Shown here: positions 1 to 8,088 of the stretch, in pieces
How the letters are laid out: every line of letters begins with the position of its first letter
Numbering within the stretch: position 1 is the first letter of the stretch
Assembly: GCA_024278755.1 (NCBI GenBank)
Contig: JAJRSO010000025.1
Span: 1-37,790, forward strand
Reading direction: 5' to 3'
Origin: Calditrichota bacterium
GTDB taxonomy: Bacteria > Calditrichota > Calditrichia > Calditrichales > Calditrichaceae
DNA length: 37,790 bases
Translations under genes and position numbers: made by a program
Notes under the pieces: model-generated
Databases searched by the model: none
What the model was told of the DNA's origin: nothing
The model's input: the letters and a program-made list of their open reading frames with translations, nothing else

Positions 1-1
1 A

Positions 2-343
2 ATTATAAAAGATATGCAGGATATGGAAGGGGATTTGCAAAACAATGCCGTTACCTTTCCCGGAAGAGTCGGATTAAAACCGGCGATCGTACTGGTAAAT
101 ATTTTATTTGGAGTGTTGCTACTGCTTACCCTTATGCCGTATATTTTTTCGGTCTATTCGGTAAGTTATTTGTGGATTGTTATTCCCGGGGTGGATTTGG
201 TTTTGCTTTTTGTAATGGTAAAACTTTGGCTAAATGCCGATTCGTCTGTTTTGGGAAGGCTGAGCGGTCTGTTAAAAATAGACATGTTTATTGGTTTAGC
301 GGCCGTTTGGGTTGGAGCGCATCATGTTACTTTCTTTAATTAA
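2..343 (+). CDS. UbiA-family prenyltransferase, C-terminal fragment (cut by window edge)
   Basis: The reading frame is open to the left edge, so this is the 3' part of a longer gene. The first codons read IIKDMQDMEGD, which matches the second Asp-rich motif (K-D-x-x-D-x-x-G-D) of UbiA prenyltransferases, the motif that binds the prenyl diphosphate through Mg2+. About three hydrophobic segments follow, as expected for the C-terminal half of this polytopic membrane family. Members make quinones, haem O or, in the geranylgeranylglyceryl-phosphate branch, ether lipids. The EGD form of the motif is common in that last branch, but the substrate cannot be set from this fragment. An internal ATG at 14 is not a likely start. 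The 3' end overlaps the region of the maf start, so the two are probably co-transcribed. Confidence 0.75.
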   Translation: MIKDMQDMEGDLQNNAVTFPGRVGLKPAIVLVNILFGVLLLLTLMPYIFSVYSVSYLWIVIPGVDLVLLFVMVKLWLNADSSVLGRLSGLLKIDMFIGLAAVWVGAHHVTFFN

Positions 344-932
344 AAACCTGGATAAACTGGATATTATTCTGGCCTCGGCCTCACCCCGGCGTTTTGAAAT
401 ATTAAAAAATGCCGGCCTTACGTTTCGGGTGTTGACCAGCCCCGTCGAAGAAGATAACACCCTTCCGTTAAGCCCGGCAGAGCTGGCGCTTTATCATGCG
501 ATGATAAAAGGCCGTGATATCGCCGCGCAGCGCCCACAGACATTGGTGATTTCGGCGGATACAATTGTTGTCTGTGACGGAGAAATTATGGGCAAGCCCC
601 TGAACGAGGAAGACGCGTTTAGGATGTTAAGTAAATTGAGTGGAAGAATACACCAGGTGATTACGGGCTTTGGGGTTCGTTTTGAAAAATACAATCGGTC
701 GGTTTATGACACGGTACAGACGGATGTTACCTTTCGTTCGCTTACTGAAGAGGAAATTCTGGCTTATATCGATACGGCAGAACCCTTTGATAAAGCCGGC
801 GCCTATGCGGTTCAGGGACAGGGTAGCCTTTTAATTGAAAAAATAAACGGTTGTTTTTTTAATGTGGTGGGTTTTCCGCTATCCCGTTTTTATGTGGTAT
901 TGAATAAATTTCTGGAAGAGTTTGTCTTTTAA
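324..932 (+). CDS. maf: Maf-family nucleoside triphosphate pyrophosphatase
   Basis: Maf proteins hydrolyse dTTP/UTP or modified nucleotides to the monophosphate and pyrophosphate, a house-cleaning role once linked to septum formation. The protein shows the family signature near the N-terminus (LASASPRR), then SADTIVV with the catalytic Asp, GKP, and a SGRIHQVITG segment. Length is about 202 residues, normal for the family. I chose ATG at 324 over the in-frame TTG at 312 because a GGAG at 314-317 sits at good distance and the extra residues add nothing conserved. The start lies inside the end of the preceding prenyltransferase gene, indicating translational coupling. Which nucleotide is the substrate cannot be read safely. 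Confidence 0.93.
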   Translation: MLLSLIKNLDKLDIILASASPRRFEILKNAGLTFRVLTSPVEEDNTLPLSPAELALYHAMIKGRDIAAQRPQTLVISADTIVVCDGEIMGKPLNEEDAFRMLSKLSGRIHQVITGFGVRFEKYNRSVYDTVQTDVTFRSLTEEEILAYIDTAEPFDKAGAYAVQGQGSLLIEKINGCFFNVVGFPLSRFYVVLNKFLEEFVF

Positions 933-950
933 CAAAATGAAAGGTTTTAT

Positions 951-1325
951 GTGCCGCAGTTCGTAACTATTCTCGCCGTTGACGATGATCCCAACATGCA
1001 CCGTTTAATAAAACTCTATCTCAAACAGGAAAATTTTTTGGTAACGACAGTTTCGTCCGGCCGAATGGCGCTGCATAAACTGGATACGACGGCATTTGAT
1101 ATAATTATATCCGATATTCAGATGCCCCAAATGGACGGTATTGCGCTGGTAAAGGAAATTCGCAACAGAAAAAAATCGATTCCGGTCATTATTATTTCGG
1201 CTTTTGGTACGAACATGCAGGCAAAAAAAGCGCTTGAAGTGGGGGCCAATGTTGTGGTGGAAAAACCGTTTGAACAAGAGCAACTCATCAGGATTATTAA
1301 ACAACAGCTAAACGGAAACGAGTAA
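951..1325 (+). CDS. Stand-alone response-regulator receiver (CheY-like)
   Basis: A single receiver domain of 124 residues with no output domain. The acidic pocket is the run DDD near residue 11, the phospho-acceptor Asp lies in IIISDIQMPQMDG, and the conserved Lys lies in VEKPFE. It should accept a phosphoryl group from a histidine kinase and act by protein contact or as a relay. No kinase is encoded nearby. Start is GTG at 951 with AAAGG about seven bases upstream. The gene lies 18 bases after maf and 4 bases before the next gene, so it belongs to the same transcription unit. Confidence 0.9.
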   Translation: MPQFVTILAVDDDPNMHRLIKLYLKQENFLVTTVSSGRMALHKLDTTAFDIIISDIQMPQMDGIALVKEIRNRKKSIPVIIISAFGTNMQAKKALEVGANVVVEKPFEQEQLIRIIKQQLNGNE

Positions 1326-1329
1326 AATA

Positions 1330-2523
1330 ATGGAACTCCTTTTGGCTGCCGTGGGCTTAACAGCCAGTTTCTTTTTTGCCGGTTCGGAAGCGGCCTTCAC
1401 TGCGTTTAATAAAATTCGGCTGGATATCTGGCGCAAGCAGAAAAAGCGCTTTGTTCATTCGGCGCTGTTTTTTCATGAAAAGCCGGAAGCCTTCTTTTCC
1501 ACTATTTTAATTGGAAATAATTTTGCCCTTACGCTTTATACTACCTTTGCAACGGTCTGGCTGATTCAATGGTTCGGCGAAACTCTGGCCGGCGGTATCC
1601 TGACACTAATCATTCTCTTTATTGGAGAGATATTCCCCAAAACCCTTTTTCGTTCTCTTGCCGATACGGTTATTTTGCGAACTCTTGTCCTGGTGCAGTT
1701 TTTTTATTGGATTTTTAAACCGCTGATTACGGCGTTAAATGTTTTTATAGATTTCTTTTTAAAACTAATCGGCGTAAAACATCAATCCGTAAAAAACTAT
1801 TTTTCACGGGATGAACTGCGGATGCTTTTGCACACAGGTATAAAAAAAAATGCCGAACAGAAATACATTGCCAATGTTCTACAGTTCAAAGAGACAAAAG
1901 TCCGCGAGGCTATGCTTCCCAGAACCGATCTGACAGCTGTTGATAAAACAGCCGGCTGGGATGCTGTTTTTGACGCCTTGATGAGTAGCGGTGAATCTTA
2001 TGTGCTGCTCTATTCCGAATCCATTGACAATATAACCGGCGCCGTATTCGCTTATGAATTATTGCAACCGGAAAGGGATGTGGAAAAGATTTCACGTCCT
2101 TTGCGCTTTGTTCCTGAAAACAAAAGCTGTGCACGGTTATTGCGGGAATTCCAGCAGGAAAAAATAACGCTTGCGGTGGTTGTGGATGAATATGGAGGAA
2201 CCGCGGGTGTGGTTACAATGGATGATTTGGTGGAAGAAGTGTTTGGTGAATCCGGTTTTCCCGGCGGAATACGCGCCTTAAATGATCATACCTGGCTGTT
2301 AGACGCAAAAATCGAAATTGATATGATGGAAGATTTATTGGGCTTTCCGGAGGTGCAAACGGAAGCGGAGACGATAGCCGGACTCATTCTTGAAAAAACA
2401 GGCGCCATTCCTGTTAAAGGTGAGCAAATAGAATTTGATGGTTTTCGTATTGAAATTATGCGCGCTTCGGGTAAACGGATTATTCAAGTGAAGCTGATTC
2501 TGAACTTATCTAAGAGGGAATAA
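1330..2523 (+). CDS. CNNM/CBS/CorC_HlyC-type membrane protein
   Basis: 397 residues with the order typical of the HlyC/CorC (UPF0053) family: an N-terminal DUF21/CNNM membrane domain of about 170 residues beginning with FFFAGSEAAFTA, a CBS pair around residues 190-305 (VREAMLPRTDL opens it; VVDEYGGTAGVVTMDDLVEE closes it), and a C-terminal CorC_HlyC domain. Family members are linked to Mg2+/Co2+ efflux or Na+/Mg2+ exchange. The older name hemolysin is not supported. It follows the receiver gene by 4 bases and is the last gene of this plus-strand unit, ending just before a strong hairpin. Confidence 0.9.
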   Translation: MELLLAAVGLTASFFFAGSEAAFTAFNKIRLDIWRKQKKRFVHSALFFHEKPEAFFSTILIGNNFALTLYTTFATVWLIQWFGETLAGGILTLIILFIGEIFPKTLFRSLADTVILRTLVLVQFFYWIFKPLITALNVFIDFFLKLIGVKHQSVKNYFSRDELRMLLHTGIKKNAEQKYIANVLQFKETKVREAMLPRTDLTAVDKTAGWDAVFDALMSSGESYVLLYSESIDNITGAVFAYELLQPERDVEKISRPLRFVPENKSCARLLREFQQEKITLAVVVDEYGGTAGVVTMDDLVEEVFGESGFPGGIRALNDHTWLLDAKIEIDMMEDLLGFPEVQTEAETIAGLILEKTGAIPVKGEQIEFDGFRIEIMRASGKRIIQVKLILNLSKRE

Positions 2524-2525
2524 AA

Positions 2526-2558
2526 AACCTTCCGAAATGTTTAACGTTTCGGAAGGTT
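2526..2558. terminator. Bidirectional hairpin between convergent genes
   Basis: A perfect 12-bp inverted repeat, AACCTTCCGAAA / TTTCGGAAGGTT, with a 9-base loop, placed between the convergent CorC-like and DUF3078 genes. On the minus strand the stem is followed by a run of T (the A run at 2522-2527), so it is a good intrinsic terminator for the minus-strand gene. On the plus strand the T tract is weaker. Confidence 0.8.
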
Positions 2559-2583
2559 AGGATCGTTTTGTTGTAACGATAAA

Positions 2584-3426
2584 TTACAGCAAACTATAGC
2601 TTAGCCCAACGGCCAGCGTCTGTTTAAGCTGTCGTTTGTATGAAACATCTTTATCATACATCATTTTAAAATTAAAACTTACCGTAATTAAATCGGAAAT
2701 CTTCGAAGAAAACAGATTATCCCAGTTCACATCAACTTCGTCGAGCCCCTTCAGATTAGAAAACATTTCCAGTTTAGATATATATAAAATATTTTTACTG
2801 ACCTGCATCTTTAGATCCGTTACAGATTCCGCGCCAAATTCAACGCGCATCTTTTCACCATCTGCAAAGGTTGCGCTAAACTTATCGGTAACCGTTTCTT
2901 TTAAAGCGGCGCCGAGACGGGTTTTGATAATTTTATTCGGTTGATAGCCAACACCGGCGCTCTGTGTAAAATAGCCGGGATCCATAAAAGATGAAATTTT
3001 TACTTTTCCGGCGTCGCTGTACGCATAGCCGTCGGTAAACTGTGTTAATCCGGTAACGGCTACATACGGATTGACATAGAGATTCATTTTATAGGTAAGG
3101 ACACTTTCCAGTTTAATTTCATCGGCCGCCTTCTTTGCGGAGGCGTCGCCAACCTTAGTTTTTCCATATGATAATTTTGCGGAAGTAGTCCAATTGTATT
3201 TTTCCCGGTCGTTTGCGAATTTCGCATTGATATCCATTTGCCATGACCAGGCGTCTTCACCGCCTCCGGCCCAATTGTCAAACTGATTCTGAGTAAAATT
3301 TAAAATGCCCACAGCTTCGTTTTTCCAGCCGTAAACCGGTTTTTTCTTTTCTTTATCCTGAGCGGAAACACTAAGAGTAAAAGAAAAGATAAGAATAAAT
3401 GTAATAAGTAACTGATTGCGTTTCAT
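2584..3426 (-). CDS. DUF3078 family exported protein
   Basis: 280 residues with an N-terminal signal peptide ending near SVSAQ, followed by a lysine-rich stretch and the features I recognise from DUF3078: a GWKNEAVGILNFTQNQFDNWAGGG segment pattern (Trp/Asn/Gly-rich) and then alternating polar/hydrophobic strands ending in a C-terminal aromatic-poor SYSLL. This looks like an outer-membrane beta-barrel or periplasmic beta-sheet protein found mostly in Bacteroidetes and relatives. Molecular role is unknown. It is expressed alone or with the LEA2-like gene upstream, 45 bases away. Start ATG is preceded by AGGGAGTTCT, a clear ribosome site. Confidence 0.75.
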   Translation of the reverse strand: MKRNQLLITFILIFSFTLSVSAQDKEKKKPVYGWKNEAVGILNFTQNQFDNWAGGGEDAWSWQMDINAKFANDREKYNWTTSAKLSYGKTKVGDASAKKAADEIKLESVLTYKMNLYVNPYVAVTGLTQFTDGYAYSDAGKVKISSFMDPGYFTQSAGVGYQPNKIIKTRLGAALKETVTDKFSATFADGEKMRVEFGAESVTDLKMQVSKNILYISKLEMFSNLKGLDEVDVNWDNLFSSKISDLITVSFNFKMMYDKDVSYKRQLKQTLAVGLSYSLL

Positions 3427-3471
3427 TAGAACTCCCTAACATATTAATTTGATTTTTGTTTTCTTTTATCA

Positions 3472-4356
3472 TTATTTAATTAAATCGATTTTCCCTTTTT
3501 TATCAAAGGGTAGCGAAAAAGTTTTTAGCAGTTTAAAATCACTTGAAAAGTCCGATTTGCCTGTAAGATGATATTCCAGTTTGCTGCCTCCGCTAAGCAT
3601 CTGGTACACAGCGCCGCCCATTTCCAGAAAATTTAGCGTAACCGGAATGCTTACGGTTTGTTTGGCTTTTTTGTTAATCTTAAGCGCTTTGTCGATTTTT
3701 CCCTTTATCCAGTTTTTACCGTTTACTTCCAAATCGTAATTTAAATTACGGGTTACAAAGCTTACGGCATTAGGATTTTTAATATCGAGCATCAATTTTA
3801 AATCTGCGCAGCTGAAACCAATCTTATCCAGTTTGATTTTTTTAAGGCTAATCTCCGGTAACCGCAAATTTGGAAACGAACCTGATTTAGTGACCGGGAT
3901 TTTAATGTCACCGAGAACGGGGAGATTAACGCCAATTTTTAGTTTTAATTGATAGGGAACCGTATCCAAATCGGCAAAGGATTTAACGGCCTTGTGTATT
4001 TCCGAATAGGTAAGAGAAAGCGGAATGCTGATGTTTGCTTTCCCATTAGCCTTAATATCGAGTTTATCTTCTTTTTGTCCTTTAATAAAGGATGCGCCGT
4101 TAATCAGAAAATTATAATCCATACCGCTTAAGTGTACGCCAAGCGGGTTGGGATTTTCAACGGCAATATCAAAAAGGAGATCTGCCTTACTCAGCGACAG
4201 ATCGGTTAGTTTTACATTTTCAACCGACGCTTTTGGTTCTTGTACGTTTACCTGCTTCAGCAACTGCAAGGCTTCCTGACAAGAGACAGAAAAAAAGAGC
4301 GTAAGCAAGAGTACAGTCGCTTTCAACACTGTTTTAATGGTATTTAGTTGTGCCAT
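3472..4356 (-). CDS. LEA type 2 (WHy-like) lipoprotein with two repeats
   Basis: About 294 residues. A hydrophobic signal sequence ends in FSVSC, a lipobox, so this is probably a lipoprotein. Two related halves follow, each with the ...DLLFDIAVENPNPLGV / DLKLMLDIKNPNAVSF type of sequence. The NPN signature after a beta strand is typical of LEA_2/WHy domains, which are thought to protect or bind other macromolecules under stress. No enzyme motif is present. I chose ATG at 4356, since AAGGAAAT lies upstream of it. A TTG further upstream at 4377 would only add a charged leader before the signal peptide. Confidence 0.72.
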   Translation of the reverse strand: MAQLNTIKTVLKATVLLLTLFFSVSCQEALQLLKQVNVQEPKASVENVKLTDLSLSKADLLFDIAVENPNPLGVHLSGMDYNFLINGASFIKGQKEDKLDIKANGKANISIPLSLTYSEIHKAVKSFADLDTVPYQLKLKIGVNLPVLGDIKIPVTKSGSFPNLRLPEISLKKIKLDKIGFSCADLKLMLDIKNPNAVSFVTRNLNYDLEVNGKNWIKGKIDKALKINKKAKQTVSIPVTLNFLEMGGAVYQMLSGGSKLEYHLTGKSDFSSDFKLLKTFSLPFDKKGKIDLIK

Positions 4357-4385
4357 TTTTATTTCCTTTTTTAGCAAACCGAAAA

Positions 4386-4425
4386 TGAATACTCATAATT
4401 GTTTCATTGCAATTATGAGTATTCA
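4386..4425 (-). terminator. Long perfect hairpin after mscL
   Basis: A 16-bp perfect inverted repeat (TGAATACTCATAATTG and its complement) with an 8-base loop between mscL and the LEA2-like lipoprotein. On the minus strand it is followed by TTTTC, a short T tract, so it probably ends or attenuates transcription from mscL into the lipoprotein gene. Confidence 0.6.
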
Positions 4426-4433
4426 TAAAGTCT

Positions 4434-4859
4434 CTACTGCAGCTGAGATGTACAATTCGGGCAACGGGTTGCCTTTATCGGGATCTCTGTTAAACAATGC
4501 GGACATTCTTTGGTTGTCGGTTCGGCTGCCGGTGCGGGTTCTTCTTTTTTCTTCATTTTGTTCATTCCCTTAATTACCATAAAAATGGCAAAAGCGATAA
4601 TGATAAAATCAATTACGGTATTTACAAAAGCACCGTATTTTATAAGTACTGCAGGCGTTTCTCCGACGGCTTCTTTAATTGTAATAGCGAGATTACTAAA
4701 ATCAACTCCGCCCAGTAAAACGCCAATGGGCGGCATTAAGACGTCTTTTACGAATGAACTTATAATTTTACCGAAAGCCCCTCCGATTACAATACCAACT
4801 GCCATATCTACAACGTTTCCGCGCATGGCAAATGCTTTGAATTCTTTCATCATTGACAT
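4434..4859 (-). CDS. mscL: Large-conductance mechanosensitive channel MscL with zinc-ribbon tail
   Basis: 141 residues. The N-terminal part ([21 protein letters not shown]) is the MscL hallmark helix, and two membrane segments follow with the usual short periplasmic loop. Homopentamers of MscL open under extreme membrane tension to release osmolytes. After TM2 there is an acidic/Ala-Pro linker and then a C-terminal CPHC...CPNC pair that should bind zinc. The canonical E. coli protein has a plain amphipathic helix there. The gene lies just downstream of mscS on the same strand, so both osmotic safety valves are together. ATG start with AGGAGAAC just upstream. Confidence 0.95.
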   Translation of the reverse strand: MSMMKEFKAFAMRGNVVDMAVGIVIGGAFGKIISSFVKDVLMPPIGVLLGGVDFSNLAITIKEAVGETPAVLIKYGAFVNTVIDFIIIAFAIFMVIKGMNKMKKKEEPAPAAEPTTKECPHCLTEIPIKATRCPNCTSQLQ

Positions 4860-4911
4860 GATGTTCTCCTTGTTTTGTGAGTGTAAGTAATTGGTTTATT
4901 CTAAACTAATT

Positions 4912-5727
4912 TTATGACTGATGCAGATGAATATCCTGCTGCGGATAAGGAATAGAAATTTGATTGGCGTCAAAAGCCAATTTCACTTTTTCATACATAT
5001 CAAAATGAAGCCCCCAGTAATCTTCCGCATTTACCCAAGCCCGAACCGTAAAATTAACCGAACTGTCTGCCAGCTCGCCGAGAGCAACAAAAGGTTCCGG
5101 GTCTTTTAGTACACGCGTGTCTTCGGTAAAAAGCTTTGTAAGCACCGATTTTGCTTTGGCGATATCGTCGTCATAACCAATACCAAAAGTAAAATCTACG
5201 CGGCGTCGTGCTTCGGTTGAATAATTAACGATACTGCAATTAGAAACGGGTCCGTTGGGAACGATAATGGTTTTATTATCCGGCGTTTTGAGAATGGTGT
5301 TAAAAATCTGAATTTCATGAACTTTTGCCGTGTAACCCTGTGTTTCAATGACGTCGCCAACTTTAAAGGGTTTGAACAACAAGATTAGAACGCCGCCTGC
5401 AAAATTAGCGAGGCTACCTTGCAGCGCTAAACCAACAGCCAGACCGGCAGCGCCAAGAATGGCAACAAAAGAGGTGGTTGCAATGCCCATCATCGAAGCA
5501 ACGCTGATCAGCAGCAGTACTTTTAAGCCGATTCCGGCAAGGCTTGATAAAAATTTGTGCAGCGAAACTTCGACGTCCGCTTTTTCCATTACTTTATTCA
5601 GCCCTTTTACTATCAGTTTAATGACCCATAGACCAATCAGAAGAACCACAATTGCAAGTAAAAAATCGGGAATCACTTTCCAGGCAAGGTTCACTGCCTG
5701 TTGATAATATTGCTCGAGACTATCCAT
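4912..5727 (-). CDS. mscS: Small-conductance mechanosensitive channel (MscS family)
   Basis: About 271 residues, the size of canonical MscS. Three membrane helices come first, with the pore-lining TM3 rich in Gly/Ala (AILGAAGLAVGLALQGSLAN). A beta domain follows (FKVGDVIETQGYTAKVHEIQ, then DNKTIIVPNGP) and a C-terminal alpha/beta domain. It forms a heptameric channel that vents solutes on hypo-osmotic shock. I prefer ATG at 5727 to the ATG at 5742, because the sequence AAAGGA between them serves as its ribosome site. It lies 52 bases upstream of mscL and is likely co-transcribed with it. Confidence 0.93.
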   Translation of the reverse strand: MDSLEQYYQQAVNLAWKVIPDFLLAIVVLLIGLWVIKLIVKGLNKVMEKADVEVSLHKFLSSLAGIGLKVLLLISVASMMGIATTSFVAILGAAGLAVGLALQGSLANFAGGVLILLFKPFKVGDVIETQGYTAKVHEIQIFNTILKTPDNKTIIVPNGPVSNCSIVNYSTEARRRVDFTFGIGYDDDIAKAKSVLTKLFTEDTRVLKDPEPFVALGELADSSVNFTVRAWVNAEDYWGLHFDMYEKVKLAFDANQISIPYPQQDIHLHQS

Positions 5728-5827
5728 TACGTATCCTTTCATAAGAGAAATTAATTGTTTTTGGATTATTTTATAATTAAGAAATTAAACAAAATAACTT
5801 AACAATCACAGGAATATTCCAAAACGC

Positions 5828-5854
5828 AAAAAAGGCGGCGGAAAGACCGCCGCC
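5828..5854 (-). terminator. Rho-independent terminator of the OmpA/TSP3 gene
   Basis: An 8-bp GC-only stem (GGCGGCGG / CCGCCGCC) with a 5-base loop, followed on the minus strand by six T. It sits 12 bases after the stop of the OmpA-family gene. Confidence 0.9.
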
Positions 5855-5865
5855 ACATAGGTGTA

Positions 5866-7224
5866 CTATTTTACTCTGAAAAATTCGATTCTGCGGTTTT
5901 GGGCCCGGCCGTCACGCGTATCGTTGGGAGCGATGGGGTTTTCCGGTCCAAAGCCGATTGCCGAAATGCGTGCGGCATCGATTCCGTTTTCTACGAGATA
6001 GGCTTTAACGGATTCGGCGCGGCGTTTTGATATTTTCATATTGCCGTTGTAACTGCCAGTATTGTCGGTGTATCCGCGCACTTCCACTTCCAAATCCGGA
6101 TTTTGCGTCATGGTACGTACAACCTTATCCAGAATGGTTTTGGAATTCGGTGTGAGTTTGGCGCTACCGGTGGCGAAATTGACTCCTTCCAGAACAATGG
6201 CCTGGCCTTTTTCTACCGCTATTTCCGGCTTGGTGTCGGGACAGCCGTCGGCGTCTTCGTAGCCGTTCATTGTTTCCGCCTCGTTGGGACATTTATCATC
6301 AACGTCTAAAATACCGTCATTATCGTTATCCGGATCCGGAACGCCGTCTTCGTCCATATAGCCGTCTTTGTCTTCCGCTTCATCGGGCGCTTTGTCGTTA
6401 ACGTCTAAAATACCGTCCTTGTCGTTATCCAAATCGGGCACGCCGTCCGCGTCTTCAAAACCGTCGCGGTCTTCGGGATCGTTGGGCGCTTTATCAATTT
6501 GATCGGGAACGCCGTCCATATCGTTATCCAAATCCGGTGCGCCGTCTTCATCCTGAAAATTATCAAAGTCTTCGGCATGTAGCGGGTCTTTGTCTTTAAC
6601 ATCGGGAATTCCATCGCCATCCGTATCTTTTGCTTTACCAAGATACAGCGAAAGACCGGCGCCGAGCGTCATAAAATTATCATTATTGCCTTCTTTTTTC
6701 AGCCCATACATATTATCAATGCCAGTTAAATGAAGCAGAGCCTCGGCATCAATGGCAAGATAATCGGTTATGAAATACGAAAATCCGAATCCCACAGGGA
6801 TCGCGCTGTTAATTTTTTCAAAAGTATTGAAATCGATGCTTTGTAGCCCGTGTCCGTTTTTCCCTTTGGGATAGATATCAAAGTATTCAAATCCCGCAGT
6901 CAGGTAAGGATTAAGTTTTGACGCCGGAAACGGTTTGAGACGAAGCAGCATTGTATAATTCCAAATGTTAGTCTTAAAAAAATCAGTCCCTTTTTCTGCC
7001 GTTAAATAGCCTTTTCCATAAATAAATCCAATACCCAGATTGTCGGTAAACCAATACTGCAGGTTCACATCATAGTATCCGCCGAAAGGGGAGTCGTCAA
7101 TGTCGCCGTAGTAATTGGATACCCCGCCTTTTACACCGATTCCGAATTTTCCTCCGGTTTCATCGGCGAGCGCCAGGTTCGTAAATAACAGAAATGAAAA
7201 TAAGATAAGTGTTAGCTTTTTCAT
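5866..7224 (-). CDS. OmpA-family outer-membrane protein with thrombospondin type-3 repeats
   Basis: 452 residues. A signal peptide ends near LALA. An N-terminal eight-strand-type barrel follows (about residues 25-190), then a run of Asp-rich calcium-binding TSP3 repeats (DTDGDGIPDVKDKDP, then DLDNDMDGVPDQIDKAP, with several more of about 36 residues each). The C-terminal OmpA domain (about 340-452) carries the peptidoglycan-binding pattern GYTDNTGSYNGNMKISKRRAESVKAYL with RAQNRRIEF at the end. The protein should anchor the outer membrane to peptidoglycan. Three near-identical repeat units make the DNA itself locally repetitive (6290-6600). A strong ribosome site AAGGAGG precedes the ATG, and it is monocistronic with its own terminator. 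Confidence 0.93.
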   Translation of the reverse strand: MKKLTLILFSFLLFTNLALADETGGKFGIGVKGGVSNYYGDIDDSPFGGYYDVNLQYWFTDNLGIGFIYGKGYLTAEKGTDFFKTNIWNYTMLLRLKPFPASKLNPYLTAGFEYFDIYPKGKNGHGLQSIDFNTFEKINSAIPVGFGFSYFITDYLAIDAEALLHLTGIDNMYGLKKEGNNDNFMTLGAGLSLYLGKAKDTDGDGIPDVKDKDPLHAEDFDNFQDEDGAPDLDNDMDGVPDQIDKAPNDPEDRDGFEDADGVPDLDNDKDGILDVNDKAPDEAEDKDGYMDEDGVPDPDNDNDGILDVDDKCPNEAETMNGYEDADGCPDTKPEIAVEKGQAIVLEGVNFATGSAKLTPNSKTILDKVVRTMTQNPDLEVEVRGYTDNTGSYNGNMKISKRRAESVKAYLVENGIDAARISAIGFGPENPIAPNDTRDGRAQNRRIEFFRVK

Positions 7225-7313
7225 AAAGCCTCCTTTTTTGAAGTGTGTTAGGTTGTTGTCATTTTTTTATATATACTTTAAATACAATGCCTATTAGTAT
7301 TTTTAAGCATTCT

Positions 7314-7355
7314 CTGTGGGGCATTTCACACTATTGCGGTGTAAATCCCCCGCAG
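7314..7355. other. Imperfect long hairpin between ompA-like and hypothetical gene
   Basis: CTGTGGGG at 7314-7321 faces CCCCCGCAG at 7347-7355, and inside this TTTcACAC faces GTGTAAA around a short loop. Together they form a nearly continuous stem of about 15 pairs. It lies downstream of the 7453-8088 gene and upstream of the OmpA-family gene on the minus strand. There is no T tract. It could be a 5'-leader structure, an attenuator or a processed terminator. Confidence 0.45.
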
Positions 7356-7452
7356 AAAAATGAGTTTTATACTCCGGCCCTTTTGTCAAAATAGTTAGTT
7401 GACTCCATTTGGGTATCCCGTTGCTTACAGCGGGCGTCCATTTGTATTAATT

Positions 7453-8088
7453 TTAAATGCCGTTGGTTGTCAATTGTAATTGTATCGAATTCAATATCTC
7501 TTCGTCCGTTCTAAAATGAACGGGCATAAATTTTTTCAGAATCAGGTTAGATTTGTTTTCTAAAGATTTTATAATTGTATCTATTTCGGGACTCTGAACC
7601 GTTTTCAACTCTTCTCCAAGATGCAGCGCTAAAATCCGTTCCCAAATACTATCCGAGGCGCTTAAAATTCTGAGTAGCGAAACGGCAATGTACGGTTTTC
7701 GTTTTAAGGCCTGAGCCAGGTTATATCCCGTAAGCCGTGTTATCTGTATGTCAGAAAGGTTGCGCAAATATGGAATAATGGTTTTTAATTCCCTAAAATT
7801 ACCGGGTTTAAAAAAAATCGGTATTAGAAACGTGCTTATCAACTGAATTAAACGATTCTTATTCCGCCACATCTTATTAAATAAGAGTTCCGCAGAGATT
7901 GACTGGCCATAAAAATAAGCGATAAGCTCTTCTTTTACAACAATAAAAGTATTTTTTAATTTAAAGGTGGAATGGGATGCATTAACGAATATTTCCAAAA
8001 TAACGCTAATCACCGCTTCGGTATTGCGATCCCGTTCCAGGGCATCTTTAAATGTTTTACGCAGAATATGTTCATTTGATGAAGTCAT
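7453..8088 (-). CDS. Hypothetical helical protein
   Basis: 211 residues with no motif I recognise. It is predicted mostly alpha-helical by eye, with alternating hydrophobic and basic segments, no signal peptide and no membrane span. The C-terminal half has HEAT-like leucine/isoleucine spacing (ITRLTGYNLAQALKRKPY, then AVSLLRILSASDSIWERIL), but this is too weak to name a fold. Base composition matches neighbours. The ATG lies about 9 bases after an ACAGAG, a poor ribosome site. It stands alone between two large gaps, so nothing in the context suggests a role. Confidence 0.6.
   Translation of the reverse strand: MTSSNEHILRKTFKDALERDRNTEAVISVILEIFVNASHSTFKLKNTFIVVKEELIAYFYGQSISAELLFNKMWRNKNRLIQLISTFLIPIFFKPGNFRELKTIIPYLRNLSDIQITRLTGYNLAQALKRKPYIAVSLLRILSASDSIWERILALHLGEELKTVQSPEIDTIIKSLENKSNLILKKFMPVHFRTDEEILNSIQLQLTTNGI

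Noticed and set aside
6290-6610. Possible tandem DNA repeat or CRISPR-like array
   Set aside because: It is the coding sequence for TSP3 repeats in the OmpA-family protein; unit similarity follows from the protein.
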